A stretch of 64,000 nucleotides of DNA from Mytilus californianus (GCF_021869535.1 NW_026262659.1:11710321-11774320); one strand, 5' to 3'; positions 11,925-24,405 are shown, counted from the stretch's first letter. Notes: a model not told the origin generated them from the sequence alone. Made by a program: numbers and translations.

Positions 11925-12533
11925 ACATAAGAGCTAGATGATTCCAGCTTCCCAGTTGTGAACTTTCCATTTCTATGTAGCAACATTCCAGTAGAACCTG
12001 TATATGGAGTATATATCTCCCAGTTGATGCGATATTTCAGAACTTGCATTACTCATCATAATTTCCTTGAATGAGGTTGCTATACTTACAAGGAAGATAT
12101 AAAACCAAAAGTTCGAAGTGGTGAAGTTGAAAGCATCCCTTCGAAAATTTTAAGATCGCTATCACGATTTGGTTGACTGTTTCACAGATGGCGACGGACA
12201 TGTTCATTGTTGTAACCACAATTCCATCCATTTTTCCTCGTGTTTGACGTACCGAATTTGACTTATAACCGAGTTTTTACTTACATGAGCAACATGACGG
12301 GTGCCACATGTGGAACAGGATATACTTACCCTTTTAGAGCATCTCAGTTCACCCGGTTTTAGGCATGGTTCGTATTGCCTAGTCTTTAGTTTTCTATGTT
12401 GCCTTTCAGTATGTACTGTTGTTTGTCTTTTCGTCGTTTTTCGTCTTTTGAAATGACATTGTCAGTTTCAAGTGTTTTCAACTGATGAGTTTGAATATCT
12501 CTTTGGTATCTTTCGCCTCACTTTTAAAGTTTG
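11925..12533 (+). pseudogene. Penelope-like RT copy B, 5'-truncated 3' end
   Basis: Decayed sequence aligns with the end of copy C: the VNFPFLCSNIP block, the YISQL block, the CLT-type 3' coding end, then the 3' tail with GACGGGTGCCACATGTGG and ending near GGTATCTTTCG. It has many stops and frameshifts. Only the last about 200 codons plus tail are present, as expected from 5' truncation during reverse transcription. Confidence 0.8.
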
Positions 12534-13311
12534 ATTCGGTTTTTTTTATCATGTTGATTTTTATTGTGTTGATTTGGAATCTAATGGTCCTTTGTTTTAG
12601 AGAAAAATGTCCAAACCAGTTACTTTAGAATATATTTAAAAGTTGATGTTGGGTTAAATAAAACTCAAAAATAAAAACTTGACAAAAATAGTAAAAAAAG
12701 CAAATTCTAATAATTATTTTAACTTCATATACTTTTCACACCATTTTACGGGAAAAATTCGTTAATGGACGCATGAAATAATATATTTTCATAGATGGTC
12801 AGGTGTAACATAAAAATGTAAGTCACACATATTGTATCCCAGCAGATAGTTAATTGCTGTAACCAATAGTAATCCGAGTAGAATATTCACAGTAGATTCA
12901 AAGTTTGACAGGACGTGAAAAAAATATATAATATGATACCATTTGATTAAAAACGGTAAATTTCGTCACTTTATTCTTCAGTTACGAGTCATCAAAGAAA
13001 TCATTACAATTCCTCGTATGCTTTTAACAGTTCCGTTAATTTATTTGGATCAAAATGTTTTTCCCTCCAAAATTCAAAAATTCATGTGCACGCCCGGGCG
13101 TTTTGACGTGAACGTAGCTACTCGCCTGGGTCAAGACCACGAACCCACACTATGCATTGCTACGGGATTTCCCAGACATGCGCACTGAGATCCAATCTCC
13201 ATGTGGTTGTGCACAACGCACTCGAGAATAACAGTTTCTCCCGTCATTGGTTATGTGTTTTAAATGTACAGTCAATTAGTTACGATGTGTTCATTTAAAT
13301 TTCTCATTGTC
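12534..13311. other. No feature seen
   Basis: An ORF at 12943-13188 has no recognised domain. A locally GC-rich patch (13090-13230) is of unknown nature. Confidence 0.45.
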
Positions 13312-13320
13312 AATAATTGA

Positions 13321-14937
13321 AGGTTACACTTATGACTGGACAATTAATGACAGGACCAAAATGAAAATGCTAATAACTTTTTATTCCTCAAAGGATTTAT
13401 CTCAAATTTGAAATCTAATAAGATTTCATCATTTAATACATAAATATACGAAAAAATACAGGAAAATATATTCAAAGCTGGCGAAAACGTGACCCGACCA
13501 ACGCTGACAATGACAGGACCAACTGAAAATGCCAATAACTTTTTTATTTCTCAAAGGATTTATCTCAAATTTGAAATCTAATAAGATTTCATCATTTAAT
13601 ACATAAAAATACAGGAACATATATTTAAAGCTTGTGAAAACGTGACCCGACCAACGCTGACAATGACAGGACCAACTGAAAATGCTAATAACTTTTTTAT
13701 TCCTCAAAGGATTTATCTCAAATTTGAAATCTAATAAGATTTCATCATTTTTAAAATACATAAAAATACAGGAACATATATTTAAAGCTGGCGAAAACGT
13801 GACCCGACCAACGCTGACAATGACAGGACCAACTGAAAATGCCAATAACTTTTTTATTTCTCAAAGGATTTATCTCAAATTTGAAATCTAATAAGATTTC
13901 ATCATTTAATACATAAAAATACAGGAACATATATTTAAAGCTTGTGAAAACGTGACCCGGCTAACGTTGACAATGACCTGACCAACATGATCGGCAATGA
14001 CAGGACCAAATGAAAATTTGTTATTCTTTTATAAGTACATTTCTATAATAGTAATGGGCAATTATTAATATTTGAAAATCGATATTTAATGATTTATTTG
14101 AATGTTCAATCATACTTATTTTTCTTTATTTCAGGGTATGGTACACTGCTATAGCTATGTCCTCGTCCTTTACCCTGGGATGACTGTAAATGTTATGCAG
14201 AATTCTAGCAAAACAGTATGAATTATTCTACAGAATCAGTATTAGATTATACACAAATTTGAGATTTGAATTAAACGCTACTTTGACTTGTATTCTCTAT
14301 ACTTGATGTCCATTGATTATAATTGGATTGATGAAGCCCGTATTCTAATTACAATAAGCTGATAATTAGAATAGTCGGGACAAATTGAATATTTAGAACA
14401 TTGGTCAGGCTTTGTCTTTTTTATGGTTTTTTATTTGATAAAATGAATGATTCAATCTTAATAATTCTATAAATTTGAAGCAAATCCTATTACATATAAA
14501 TAGGTATATCGTCATTTTTCCTGGCCATGATAACGGTCAGGAAACAGTCAACGTACGTTGGTCAGGTCATGTTTTTTACCCCCAAAAATATATTTTTCAG
14601 GATTTTTTAGTAATATCTTATTAATTATTGATCAAAATTCTACAATTTAAAAATTTTGTAAGTAAATAACAAAGAAATTAGGACTTTTCATCGGTCAGGT
14701 CACTGCCGATGTTGGTCAGATCATTGCCAACGTTGGTCAGATCACATTTTCGCAAGCTGTTAATATTTTTTCTATATTTGTTTTTCTATATTTGTTTTTC
14801 TATTTATGTATTAAATGATGATATCTAATTATATTTCAAATTTGAGATAAATCCTTTGATAAATAAAAAAAGTTATTAGCATTTTCGTTTTGGTCATGTC
14901 ATTGTCCTGTCATTCGGTCCTGTCATTAGTGTAACCC
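13321..14937. mobile_element. Foldback element FB2 with tandem-repeat arms, 9-bp target duplication
   Basis: It is flanked by AATAATTGA at 13312-13320 and 14938-14946. The ends are inverted: AGGTTACACT on the left and AGTGTAACCC on the right, followed by inverted ATGACAGGACC motifs. The left arm (13321-14010) has four to five units of 150-177 bp (starts near 13362, 13524, 13677, 13834, 14011). Each unit contains a TGACAATGACAGGACCAA motif and an AT-rich stretch. The right arm (about 14690-14937) carries one inverted unit plus short GTTGGTCAGATCA repeats. The open minus-strand frame at 13429-13845 is due to the repeats. Confidence 0.9.
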
Positions 14938-15101
14938 AATAATTGATTCTATCTAAAATAACCAATGAAAACACGTTAATCTCGTACATATAGTAAACAT
15001 TACTACAAAATACCCGAAATTAATTAATGGACAATAATGAATGAAACTTTCTTTTCGGAATTTAAAAACGTAAAGTAAAGGCCACGGTCAACTACGATAG
15101 C

Positions 15102-15120
15102 TAGTTGGCAATCAACTAGC
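15102..15120. other. Short palindrome CTAGTTGGCAATCAACTAG
   Basis: A 19-bp near-perfect inverted repeat just upstream of the ORF at 15135. It is a possible protein-binding site or chance. Confidence 0.4.
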
Positions 15121-15134
15121 CTGTTTCAAGTTTA

Positions 15135-15461
15135 ATGGCGACTTGGAAATGCAGTTGCAGTGTTTCTTTACGAATTTTCGTAAAACTGAATTTCAAAGAT
15201 CGCCGCGATCTTCCCAATTCTGTTCTCCACTTGGACACAACAGGGACAGTTAGTATAGACTGTCCCTGGACACAGGAATGCCGACAGCAACCTTTTGTCT
15301 GTGAAAAGTCCTGGGCTGACATTTATCCGCATGTGACAACCCATCGCATGACATTCCCAAGTAATGAGACGCCTGTCAAAGAAGAGTTTGTAACGCCTAT
15401 AAACTCGGAAAGAAAAATGTCGAACTATGGAAGTCAGTCAGATTTCCATTCTATTTTTTAA
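15135..15461 (+). CDS. Hypothetical protein or first exon, 108 codons
   Basis: The ORF starts MATWKCSCSVSLRIFVKLNF and is not low-complexity or repeat-derived. It contains six Cys and a central segment DTTGTVSIDCPWTQECRQQP. The region is less AT-rich than its flanks. It ends at TAA 15459-15461. A possible splice donor (AAGTAATG) at about 15359 means it could instead be the first exon of a spliced gene. There is no signal peptide or recognised domain. The frame is also open on the opposite strand for 68 codons. I cannot name it. Confidence 0.35.
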   Translation: MATWKCSCSVSLRIFVKLNFKDRRDLPNSVLHLDTTGTVSIDCPWTQECRQQPFVCEKSWADIYPHVTTHRMTFPSNETPVKEEFVTPINSERKMSNYGSQSDFHSIF

Positions 15462-16966
15462 GTTTTATTACAAATATCTATACTATTAAATGAGAATACC
15501 TCATTTTGTGTGTCGCTTCTCTTCCTTCCACAATAAATTAATCATCATGCCTCTGTGTCCTATAGGTACCATACATAGTCGCATTTGTCAACCTCACTTA
15601 TGATTATTCCGTTTAAGTTATTTTGGGAGGAAAACGAAAATAAAGGTGTCAGACCACCAATTACTCCCTCCAATTTAGAACGTAAAAGTAGGCCTACTCG
15701 GACAAAAAATAGTGCATTTGATGTCATTGTTTACTTAAACTAACCAACAAATTTGCAGAAATCAAACTTTTGGTGAAAGAGAAATATATTAAGACCATTT
15801 GAGCCAAAATTTACTTGTCTATTAGTTTGCATTAAACATTGAGGATTAATGCGCTCCATAGTATGCTAATTTAAGATTTCCAGAAAACCAGGGGTTATTT
15901 TTAGTGGTACCTCAGTTCGGGAGGTCTCTTCTTTCTTGTAAGATTTTAAAGGTATGTTGAAAATTGGCATGTATAGAAAGGTGATACCTGTACAATTCAG
16001 GATATACCTGGTTTCTATGAAGTTAAATATTTAGAAAGCTGTGAAAATTGCAAAATTTGGTTGAACAGATAGGGATTTTTAATTGGTGGTCTGAACCCTA
16101 AAGGCGTCCGAATATTGTTTCCGTCATCGGACGGACTTTTAAGTCATAGACAAGACTTCCGTTTAGGACTGTTTAAACAGTAAGGGGAAAGAACTCATTA
16201 ATCTAATGCAAACATGGCGGCTATCCGGGGAAGATCAAGTTTTGTGTTTACAAAAAGGTTGGTTATGCAGATCGTATGAAGAAGAATGACTTGTTACTTT
16301 GCCATAATTTATTTAAGATCATGATCTTTCGGTTTATCTATATGCCTATTATAATCACACGGTGCAAATATGTTAAATCTGACTGCAAAAAAGTTGTGCT
16401 ATTGAAAAATGTTAAAATTGAAATCCCAAGATAATGGGGATTTCAACTTTTTCTGTTTTCTGGCGTATAAAAGATATACTTTCATATATTTTAAGTTATA
16501 ACTTAAAATAAAATTGATATATTATTTTTACTTGATATTATATGTTGAAAAAGTAAGATCGGTAAACAAAATAACGAGTTTTCAGTTGCACATGTTGCAT
16601 GTTGTTATTTTATTGATATGCTAATGAAACACAACGTCAATAATTGTTTACCACCCAGAACATGTCCAACTCTAGAAATAGTCCCTAATTCTGAAAAGGA
16701 TGTTCAGAAGCAAAAGTGATTTGCAATTAACAACCATAATGCAATAATTAGTGTTTAACATGCATGATGTACAAAACAATATACATGTTCAGCTTGGATG
16801 TTGAGTTATGCAGTGTGTCTGGTAGTTATCTGAAGGTATAATCCATAGCCAAGGTCAGCTGCCTTGGCTATCATATATGTGTCCATCTGATCATCTATCC
16901 CAAGTTTATATGTACATGTAGGGCCTAGATGTCATTTAGTTGTGTCGTATGGTTGCTGTCTCAGCA
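15462..16966. other. No secure feature; one possible first exon
   Basis: A Kozak-like AACATGG at 16211-16217 starts MAAIRGRSSFVFTK and reaches a potential donor at 16258 (GTTGGT, a weak match). A hairpin GTCCGA...TCGGAC lies about 90 bases upstream. This could be the 5' end of a gene, but no second exon was found. Confidence 0.25.
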
Positions 16967-17838
16967 GAATCCGGGTCCGTTCGCGCCCAATCACGTTCGC
17001 CCCCATGCACGTTCGCCCCCTTTCACTTTCGCACCCTACACGTTCGCACCCAAAGTCCGTTCGCACCCTACACGTTTGCGCCCATTTTTTATTGGTTTTG
17101 TTTTTAATAATTTGTAAACGAGTTTTGGTAAGTGTATTGCTATAAATATATATTTTTTCATTGTCTCTAAATAAAGTGAGATTCTGACAAGGTTTTTTTT
17201 TGTGTCATGGTAAATATATTGCTATAAACATTTTTTTTCATTGTTTTTAAATAAAGTGAGATTCTGACGACCAGTATTTTATTTTTGTGTTGAATAATTT
17301 TTAATCATGTTTGGATAGTGTATTGCTATAAATAGTTTTTTTCAATGTTTATGAATAAAGTGAGATTCTGACACATATGAGATCAAAGGAGCCAAGCAGT
17401 TAAAAACAATTATCTTTCATGTTTTTTATTTAAAATCTTCAAAGTTTTACTCATACCAAGCTAAATACATGCAGTATTTACATCAACGCAAGTTAAAACA
17501 ACCATGACAACAATCATGATTTTCAAACACTCAACAATAACACCAAATTAGGCTGTGAATAAATACCAATTAGCAGTAATCATACATAATTAACATTAAA
17601 TAATTAATCATCAAATCAATTTAAAACTATATTTCATTTAAAAATTCCCGAATTTTTATTTATGAAAATAAAAATATTTTGATATAAACATCTACAAAAC
17701 ATCTAAAAATTTATCAGGTTTTTGAATAAAAAAAAAAGGGTGCGAACGTGTAGGGTGCGAACGGACCTAGGGGGCGAACGTGTGGGGTGCGAACGTGTAG
17801 GGTGCGAACGTGTATTGGGCGCGAACGGACCCGATACC
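16967..17838. mobile_element. Foldback element FB3 with motif-array arms, 9-bp target duplication
   Basis: It is flanked by GTCTCAGCA at 16958-16966 and 17839-17847. The termini are near-identical inverted repeats sharing CGGGTCCGTTCGCGCCCAAT. The left arm (16967-17090) is about seven units of 14-17 bp such as CACGTTCGCACCCTA. The right arm (17738-17838) has the inverse, GGGTGCGAACGTG. The interior holds three imperfect copies of an about 90-110-bp unit ending ATAAAGTGAGATTCTGAC (17105-17375). It encodes no protein. The size (872 bp) and 9-bp duplication suggest a non-autonomous Mutator-like element, but this is an inference. Confidence 0.92.
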
Positions 17839-18078
17839 GTCTCAGCATACATTGATATATACCCTGGCAGTATCTTTTTTATTCACTTTACCACAATAGA
17901 AAAGCTCATATATTACATGTATATATATGGCAAAATTGCAATTAATTATTTAATAGAAATACATATTGTACATTCCTCTTCTTAGACAGTCTGCACCAAA
18001 ATCTTTTCCAACTACTAGTCCGAAGGCAAATATTCAGACATTTTCCTTATGTGTCTAAACAAAGTTTTGCGAAAATTA

Positions 18079-18340
18079 ACTAGTCCAAATAAAATTTTAC
18101 TAGTCTGGGGAATCAGACTAGTGGCTAACAGTGCAGGCTGCTTCTACATTTACACATACATGTATATATAGTTTGTATATGTACAATGTACATGAACTGC
18201 CTCAGATATCAACTAGTCCAAATAAAATTTTACTAGTCTGGGGAATCGGACTAGTGGCTAACAGTGCAGGCTGCTTCTACATTTACACATGCATGTATAT
18301 ACAGTTTGTATATGTACAATGTACACGAACTGCCTCAGAT
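18079..18340 (+). repeat. 131-bp tandem duplication
   Basis: AACTAGTCCAAATAAAATTT begins at 18079 and again at 18210. The two units are nearly identical through ACTGCCTCAGAT. A partial version of ACTAGTCCGAAG lies just upstream at 18014. Confidence 0.88.
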
Positions 18341-18646
18341 GTCTTGTAGTAATGTCAGGTACAAAATGTAACTAAACTGTAGTGTGCAGGCATGTATCAT
18401 GGGAAGTTATAAGTTGGATCTGGGGCCAAGTCAATCTATGACTTGAAAAAGGGTTTTGCTGCTTCTCTGCTAAGCACAATCTGCTTTAAGGGGTAACTAG
18501 AGTAAATACTTGGTCAGCTGAGGACAATAATTAAACTGATGCGGATCAAAGAGTTGAAAACCCCCAAAGCTAGATAATGTTTGGAGTGAAACGGGTAAAA
18601 AGTCTGTATTATATATATTAATTAACCATAAATGTAGCTCCATGTG

Positions 18647-18672
18647 GGGGGGGGGGGGGGGGGGGGGGGGGG
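18647..18672 (+). repeat. Poly-G tract
   Basis: A run of about 26 consecutive G. It is prone to length error in sequencing and to G-quadruplex formation. Confidence 0.9.
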
Positions 18673-18804
18673 CAAAATCCATCTCTGTGAAATGTCTGAT
18701 ACCTTAAGCCGCTCATGTCTTCCTGTAGAATGTTTACAGTAGAAATGGCATGTTAAAAAGCTGACTAAGCGCGTCTGTCTAGCACAAAGCAGTGTTTATA
18801 CCAT

Positions 18805-18935
18805 AGGCGGATCCAGGGGGGGCCCTGGGGGGCCCGGGCCCCCCCTTTCGTGGGAAAAATTTGGTTGATTATATAGGGAATCACTGAAGCATGACTGGAG
18901 CGGGCCCCCCCTTATGAAAAGTTCTGGATCCGCCA
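18805..18935. mobile_element. Very short TIR repeat (about 130 bp)
   Basis: The ends GGCGGATCCAG and CTGGATCCGCC are inverted around a body of GGGCCC-rich arms (GGGCCCGGGCCCCCCC, then CGGGCCCCCCC). It looks like a miniature hairpin element. No target duplication was found. Confidence 0.65.
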
Positions 18936-19718
18936 CTGCATACTCACATTACATAACATGTAAAGTTTGCCATTGAATTTTTCAGGGTTGGCAAATTATT
19001 ATATACCTGGTTTTCTAAGGTTAGGCAATACCCCCAGAAGTTGGTATTAAATGCATGTTGTACTGAGTAATGTGGTTGTTGTTTTTCTTGACCCATGCTG
19101 GATGGGGGATATAGAATATTTTGTAGAAGTACCTTGCGTCCATCAGATGGTAGGTATACATTGTACATTTTTTGGTGTCAGAAGTTATTAAAATCATTAT
19201 CAAAGGTTAATACCAGCAAGGTCTTGGAACTGTGCTGTCAAATTGTTTTTACAGGAGTTATGCTGCTTGTTAATAGATATTATAGGGAAAATTACATTGT
19301 TAGGGATTTCTTGACTACATTTTGTAAGATATTTAATACATAGAAGTATATTAGAACCAAACAAATTTTTCTTAAGTAATATATAATTGTCCTTGGACTG
19401 ATAAAATATGTGCCACACTGGAAACTATCTGTCAATATTGTCATGTTTTATTTAATTTAAATTTTACACAGAACAGTTCAAACATATTGTAGTTTCATAA
19501 TACCATTGCCATATATAAACATTTTACACAGAAAAACCTTGAGTTATTTTAAGAGGAGAAAAAAAATCAATTTCTTCAATTTCAATGTAATATTGCAAAT
19601 ATTTGACCTGATAACAATTTAGACTGTTGGAATCATCATTGGCATCATAATGATATCAAGTTTGACCTGACATGAGGAAGGCAAGTGTCATAAACTTATT
19701 AAACAATAAAATTGAGAA
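18936..19718. other. No feature seen
   Basis: AT-rich. Short ORFs on both strands have no domain or splice support. Confidence 0.5.
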
Positions 19719-19795
19719 TGGAAATGGGGAATATGTCAAAGAGACAACAACCCGACCAAAGAGCAGACAACAACCGAAAGCCACCTTTGAAACAA
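19719..19795 (+). repeat. R2 dispersed repeat fragment
   Basis: The block GGGGAATATGTCAAAGAGAC then AACAACCCGACCAAAG is shared with 22925-23010 (+), 34122-34200 (+, diverged) and 53398-53530 (reverse). It is a short dispersed repeat of unknown class. Confidence 0.75.
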
Positions 19796-20170
19796 GTTTG
19801 ATTTGGATCAAGAAAATACTCAAATTAATACAATAAACAATGTATACATTGACATATACACAAATTAAAAATAGATGAGTTATGAGAGAATCCTTTTTTT
19901 TAAGCTAATCTGGCAAAAGTGACTAATTGTGTCTTCATACTCATTTCATTGTTTGTCGTCTGTAAACCTTTTAGCTCACATCCCCATAAAGCCACTGAAC
20001 TACTGTATAAACTTACTTGTTGTCCATTGTAAACTTTTTACCAAACTTGAGGTGAATGGTTCTAATGGTGTCTAGTATAAACTTTGTTGATTTTTATTCT
20101 GGTCAGTCTGTACACAGCAAACACTTTTGGATGAGTCTTTAAGGAATTATTACCCTTAAATAGTGATTTA

Positions 20171-21440
20171 ATCAATTTTTATACGACAGCAAAATTTAAA
20201 AATTTTTGGTTGTATATTGGTATGACGTTGTCGTCGTCGTCCGAACACACATTGGTTTTCGCACTCTAACTTTAGTTTAACTGAATGGATCTCCATGAAA
20301 TTTTACCATAAGGTTCAATACCACAAAAGGAAAGTTGGGATTGATTTTGGGGGTTATGGTACCAACAGTTAAGGAATTAGGGGCCAAAAATAAGCTTTTT
20401 TGTAACTTCCAGACATAACTCGTGTGTTAGTGTATGGATCTCTCTGACATTGTACCACAAGGTTCCAAATCACAAAGGGAATGCTGGGATTGATTTTGGG
20501 GGTAATTGCCTCAAAATTTTAGGAATTAGGGGCAAAAAACAAGCATTTTTCTAGTTTCATGATAACAACTTGTGTGTAAGTGAATGGATCTTTCTGAAAT
20601 TGAACTACAAGGTTCCATATCACAAAGGGAAAGCTTGAATTGAGTTTGGGGGTAATTGCCCAATACATTTAGGAATAAGGGGCCAAAAATAGCATTTTTT
20701 GAGTTTCCAGTCAATAACTTGTGTTCAAGTGTATGGATCTCTCTGAAATTGTACTGCAAGGTACCATACCACAAAGGGAAGGCTGGGATTGATTTGGGGG
20801 GTAATTGCCTCAAAATTTTAGGAATTAGGGGCCAAAAAGGGGCAAAAAACAAGCATTTTTCTAGTTTCAGGACAACAACTTGTTTGTAAGTGTATGGATC
20901 TTTATGAAATTGTACTACAAGGTTCCATATCTCAAAAGGAAAGCTGGGTTTGAGTTTGGGGGTAATTGCCCTAAACGTTTAGGAATTTGGGGCCAAAAAG
21001 GGGCCTAAAAACAAGCATTTTTCTAGTTTCCAGACAATAACTTGTGTTCAAGTGTATGAATCTCTCTGAAATTGTACTGCAAGGTACCATACCACAAAGG
21101 GAAGGCTGTGATTGAGTTTGGGGGTGATGAATCATAAGGGGGTTCAAAAAATTTAGGGGAGGTATTTTTTTTTTCTTTAAAATTTTCCATTTTAAATTGG
21201 TTATTTCTGATTTATATATAAAAGCAAATAATAATGATATGGTTTGAATAGGTAAATTAAAAATTTTTAAGTTCTTAGACCACATTCATACTGTGTCAGA
21301 AACCTATGCTGTGTCAAATATATAATCACAATCCAAATTCAGTGCTGTATCAAGCTTGAATGTTGTGTCCATAATTGCCCCAACTGTTCAGGGTTCGACC
21401 TCAGCGGTCGCATCAAGCTGCGCCCAGCGGAGCATTTTAT
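20171..21440 (+). repeat. Dispersed repeat with internal about 165-bp tandem units
   Basis: It starts at TTTTTATACGACAGCAAAAT with a GTCGTCGTCG stretch and ends with GTTCAGGGTTCGACCTCAGC. Between these, about five units of roughly 165 bp repeat GGAATTAGGGGCCAAAAA ... TGTATGGATCTCTCTGA ... GGTAATTGCC. A fragment of the same start recurs at 60871. Open frames inside follow from the repetition. Confidence 0.85.
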
Positions 21441-21526
21441 TGCATTTTGGGCAAATTCAATAGTAGTTTACAAGAGAAACTGTAACCAGCCAAAATGATC
21501 AGCAATATGCATGATTTACAAATAGA

Positions 21527-22452
21527 ATCATGTGCAAAACAGTGTAGCCGAGACCATTGATTGGCGCGCTAAAATATCCCATTGACAGATTAGGTGAACG
21601 TTCGTCTGTAACGCCCACAACTCACGACGTATTTATTATAATCATTTAAACTGTGGGGTTGCCAAAGGGTCTCAGTATATATACGAACTACAGTGCACAG
21701 TATATTATATACATATTTTATTTGCGATCATAAAATGTACGAAGTCGTCCATTACTATGTAAATTGGGTCGATTAAAAAAAAGCTGAATATGTTTCTGTT
21801 GCCAAGGGTTTTTTCACAAGTATAGTAGTTAGCAGAAAAGATCACCAAACTATACATTTTACCTATTCAAAAACGTAAATGCAAATTTCACAAGGCTTGA
21901 TCCAAATAGCCTTTTTACTGTCTAATAACTTGCAAGTACGAAAAAGACAGGAAAGAAGTATATTTTGTCTATATGTTTTGTGTTTGCACACTTTTTAAAG
22001 TTGATCATGCATTCGTTCTAAAATAAAATTTTGAGCAGATAAAAGTTAAAAGATGACATAATTGGACAACCGCAATTGTTAAATCGCTTTGACGTCCGAA
22101 AAAAAGATAATAATCAACACATCCATTGTAACTTTTAAAGCCAGTTAAATCCTTTTTTGCTGAAAGAACGTCCGATATCATAAAAATTCATTATCAAAAC
22201 ATAACAAAAACACAAGTTAAGAACGTTTAAGTATTCAACATAAATCAAAACACAAAGGTTATTCCTGATTAGTTTTTCGAATTATTTTATTTAGGCGTTG
22301 AGACCCTTTGGTGACCCCACAGTTTAAATGTTTATAATAAATACGTCGTGAGTTGTGGGCGTTACAGACGAACGTTCATCTAATCTGACCCAGTCAATGG
22401 GATATTTTAGCGCGCCAATCAATGGTCTCGGCTACACTGTTTTGCACATGAT
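21527..22452. mobile_element. Foldback element with about 150-bp TIRs
   Basis: The left arm 21527-21674 (ATCATGTGCAAAACAGTGTA ... AAAGGGTCTCA) is the inverse of 22299-22452, with few mismatches. The interior of about 620 bp is AT-rich without coding capacity. No convincing direct duplication flanks it. The long simple TIRs differ from FB1-3, whose arms are motif arrays. Confidence 0.88.
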
Positions 22453-24374
22453 ACTAAGATATGAATGCTGAATTAGAATCCGGTCTATAATGTAAGAGAA
22501 TGGCCATTTTTGAAGATGCAAATAGATCCAAGTGAGTGACAGACTATTGTCTAGTTAAAAGAGCTTCCCTGAAACTACTGAACCAATTCAAACCAAAGTG
22601 ACATGATCGATGGTGCTTAGTGGTGTGTAAAATATTGTATGTCAATAAAAGACGACTTGAAACAAAAAAAGATCCGCATTTTAGGCGCATTGAGCCTGTA
22701 GTTTATCGTTTTGCTGTGACTGATAACAGCTTCATATCAGGATAGTGCTGAACTTATATACTTTGTTATGTCTTTCTGACGAAGTGTTGTTTATCTTTAA
22801 AATGTCACAAAGAGTGGGTCATGAATTAAATTGACCACTGTCTCGAGTTACAGGGAGGACTGGGCACTAACAAACATTATTAACCCTGCCAGGTTCTGTA
22901 TGCGTTTGTCCCATGTCATGGAGGATCAAATTGAGAATGGAAGCGGGGAATGTGTTAAAAGAGACAACAACCCGACCAAAGTGCAGAAAACAGCCCTTGG
23001 CAAACCAATGGGTCTTCAACGCATGTGCTGCTGTATTTCGGTGATTGTCGTTGGTTGCTGGCTTTCATATTTTATTTTCGTTTCTGATTCTGATAGTGTG
23101 TTTTCAAAACAAGAATCAAAAGAATTTGTAAAGATTTGGGGCGGTCCAAAATTGCTTGTACGATTAAATGCTAAACAATGATATATTATCCAATTAAAGG
23201 GGGCGTACTCATTCTACGCCCCCCCTTAATCCATACATAATTGGATTGAGGTGAGGGGATGGGTAGACAAGTGAACCCGCCCACCCTTATGGGACTACAT
23301 GTCTCTTGCATATAGACTGTATGCCCCACTCCTGATGTTTTTTAGTGGTTCCCCTTTTTTTTTAAATCCTGGATCAGCAACGGATATGGTATATGAAACA
23401 TTGAATGAAGATGAAAACAGGGTAAAATATGATGTAAAGCAATGCATATATATTACTCTTCAAGAGTTTTGAAAACACACATTGGAACTGGTGCAAATGC
23501 ATGTAGGGCTGGCCTACATCTGTGGTAACATGCCTTTTCGTCATCAATACAAATAAACTTGTAGGATTATTTATCCAATGAAAGAAAAATAAATACCTAT
23601 CGGATCGCTTGCCAACCCGTGTATTAAAAAAGTAAGATATGAAATAACGTATTAAGGGAAATCATGAATTTATACAAAATATATTCGTTCGTATATCTGC
23701 ATATCCTAGCTTGTGTTTTGTGAAAGGATCACGTACCGAAGTACCACCTACCGAGAGTTCAAATTTTTAAATTCATAATGAGAAAAATTACAATCAGTTA
23801 AACTGACAAATTCTTTGAATAGGAATAAACCATAAAGGTAATGAAAACCGTGTGTTAAACTTCAAACACAATACCAATAGCAAAGGTTACGGCTACAGCG
23901 ATTATTAAAAAGAAATAGAAAGGGAGTCATACAATTTAAATTGCGTGAATTATAATATAATAGCTCAATCATTTATGACCTCGGAGTCAATACTTTCTAT
24001 TTCTGTTTTCTGATATTCTCATTGCTTATTTTACTATTTCTTATATTTTATTTTCTATATACCGTTTTTACTATCAAATGCACCCCCCCCCCAAGAATAA
24101 AAATAAAGAAAAATGAAAATATCACCAAAAACCTTTGAAAAAAAAGGATAATGCGCACGTTTCCGGACCTTTGTAACAAGAGAGAAAAAAACAACCGTAC
24201 GAAAAATCATAGCTGTATAAAAAAAAACATACATCTATGGTAAAATCCAGGATTTGTATAGTGAAATAAAATCCTTGGTAAAATGAAACAGTCAGTCGAA
24301 TACACCGCGGACCAAGTATAAGGTGTACATGAAGTATTGCAGATTAACGACAAACTATCTGCTATTAATTCGAT

Positions 24375-24405
<31 letters not shown>

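Noticed and set aside
22831-23181. 116-codon ORF with a hydrophobic segment
   Set aside because: Its middle is the dispersed R2 repeat, which occurs elsewhere on both strands; the remainder has no domain.
24207-24401. ORF starting with Cys-Val repeats
   Set aside because: Its start is the (AC)n microsatellite; the rest has no recognisable feature.
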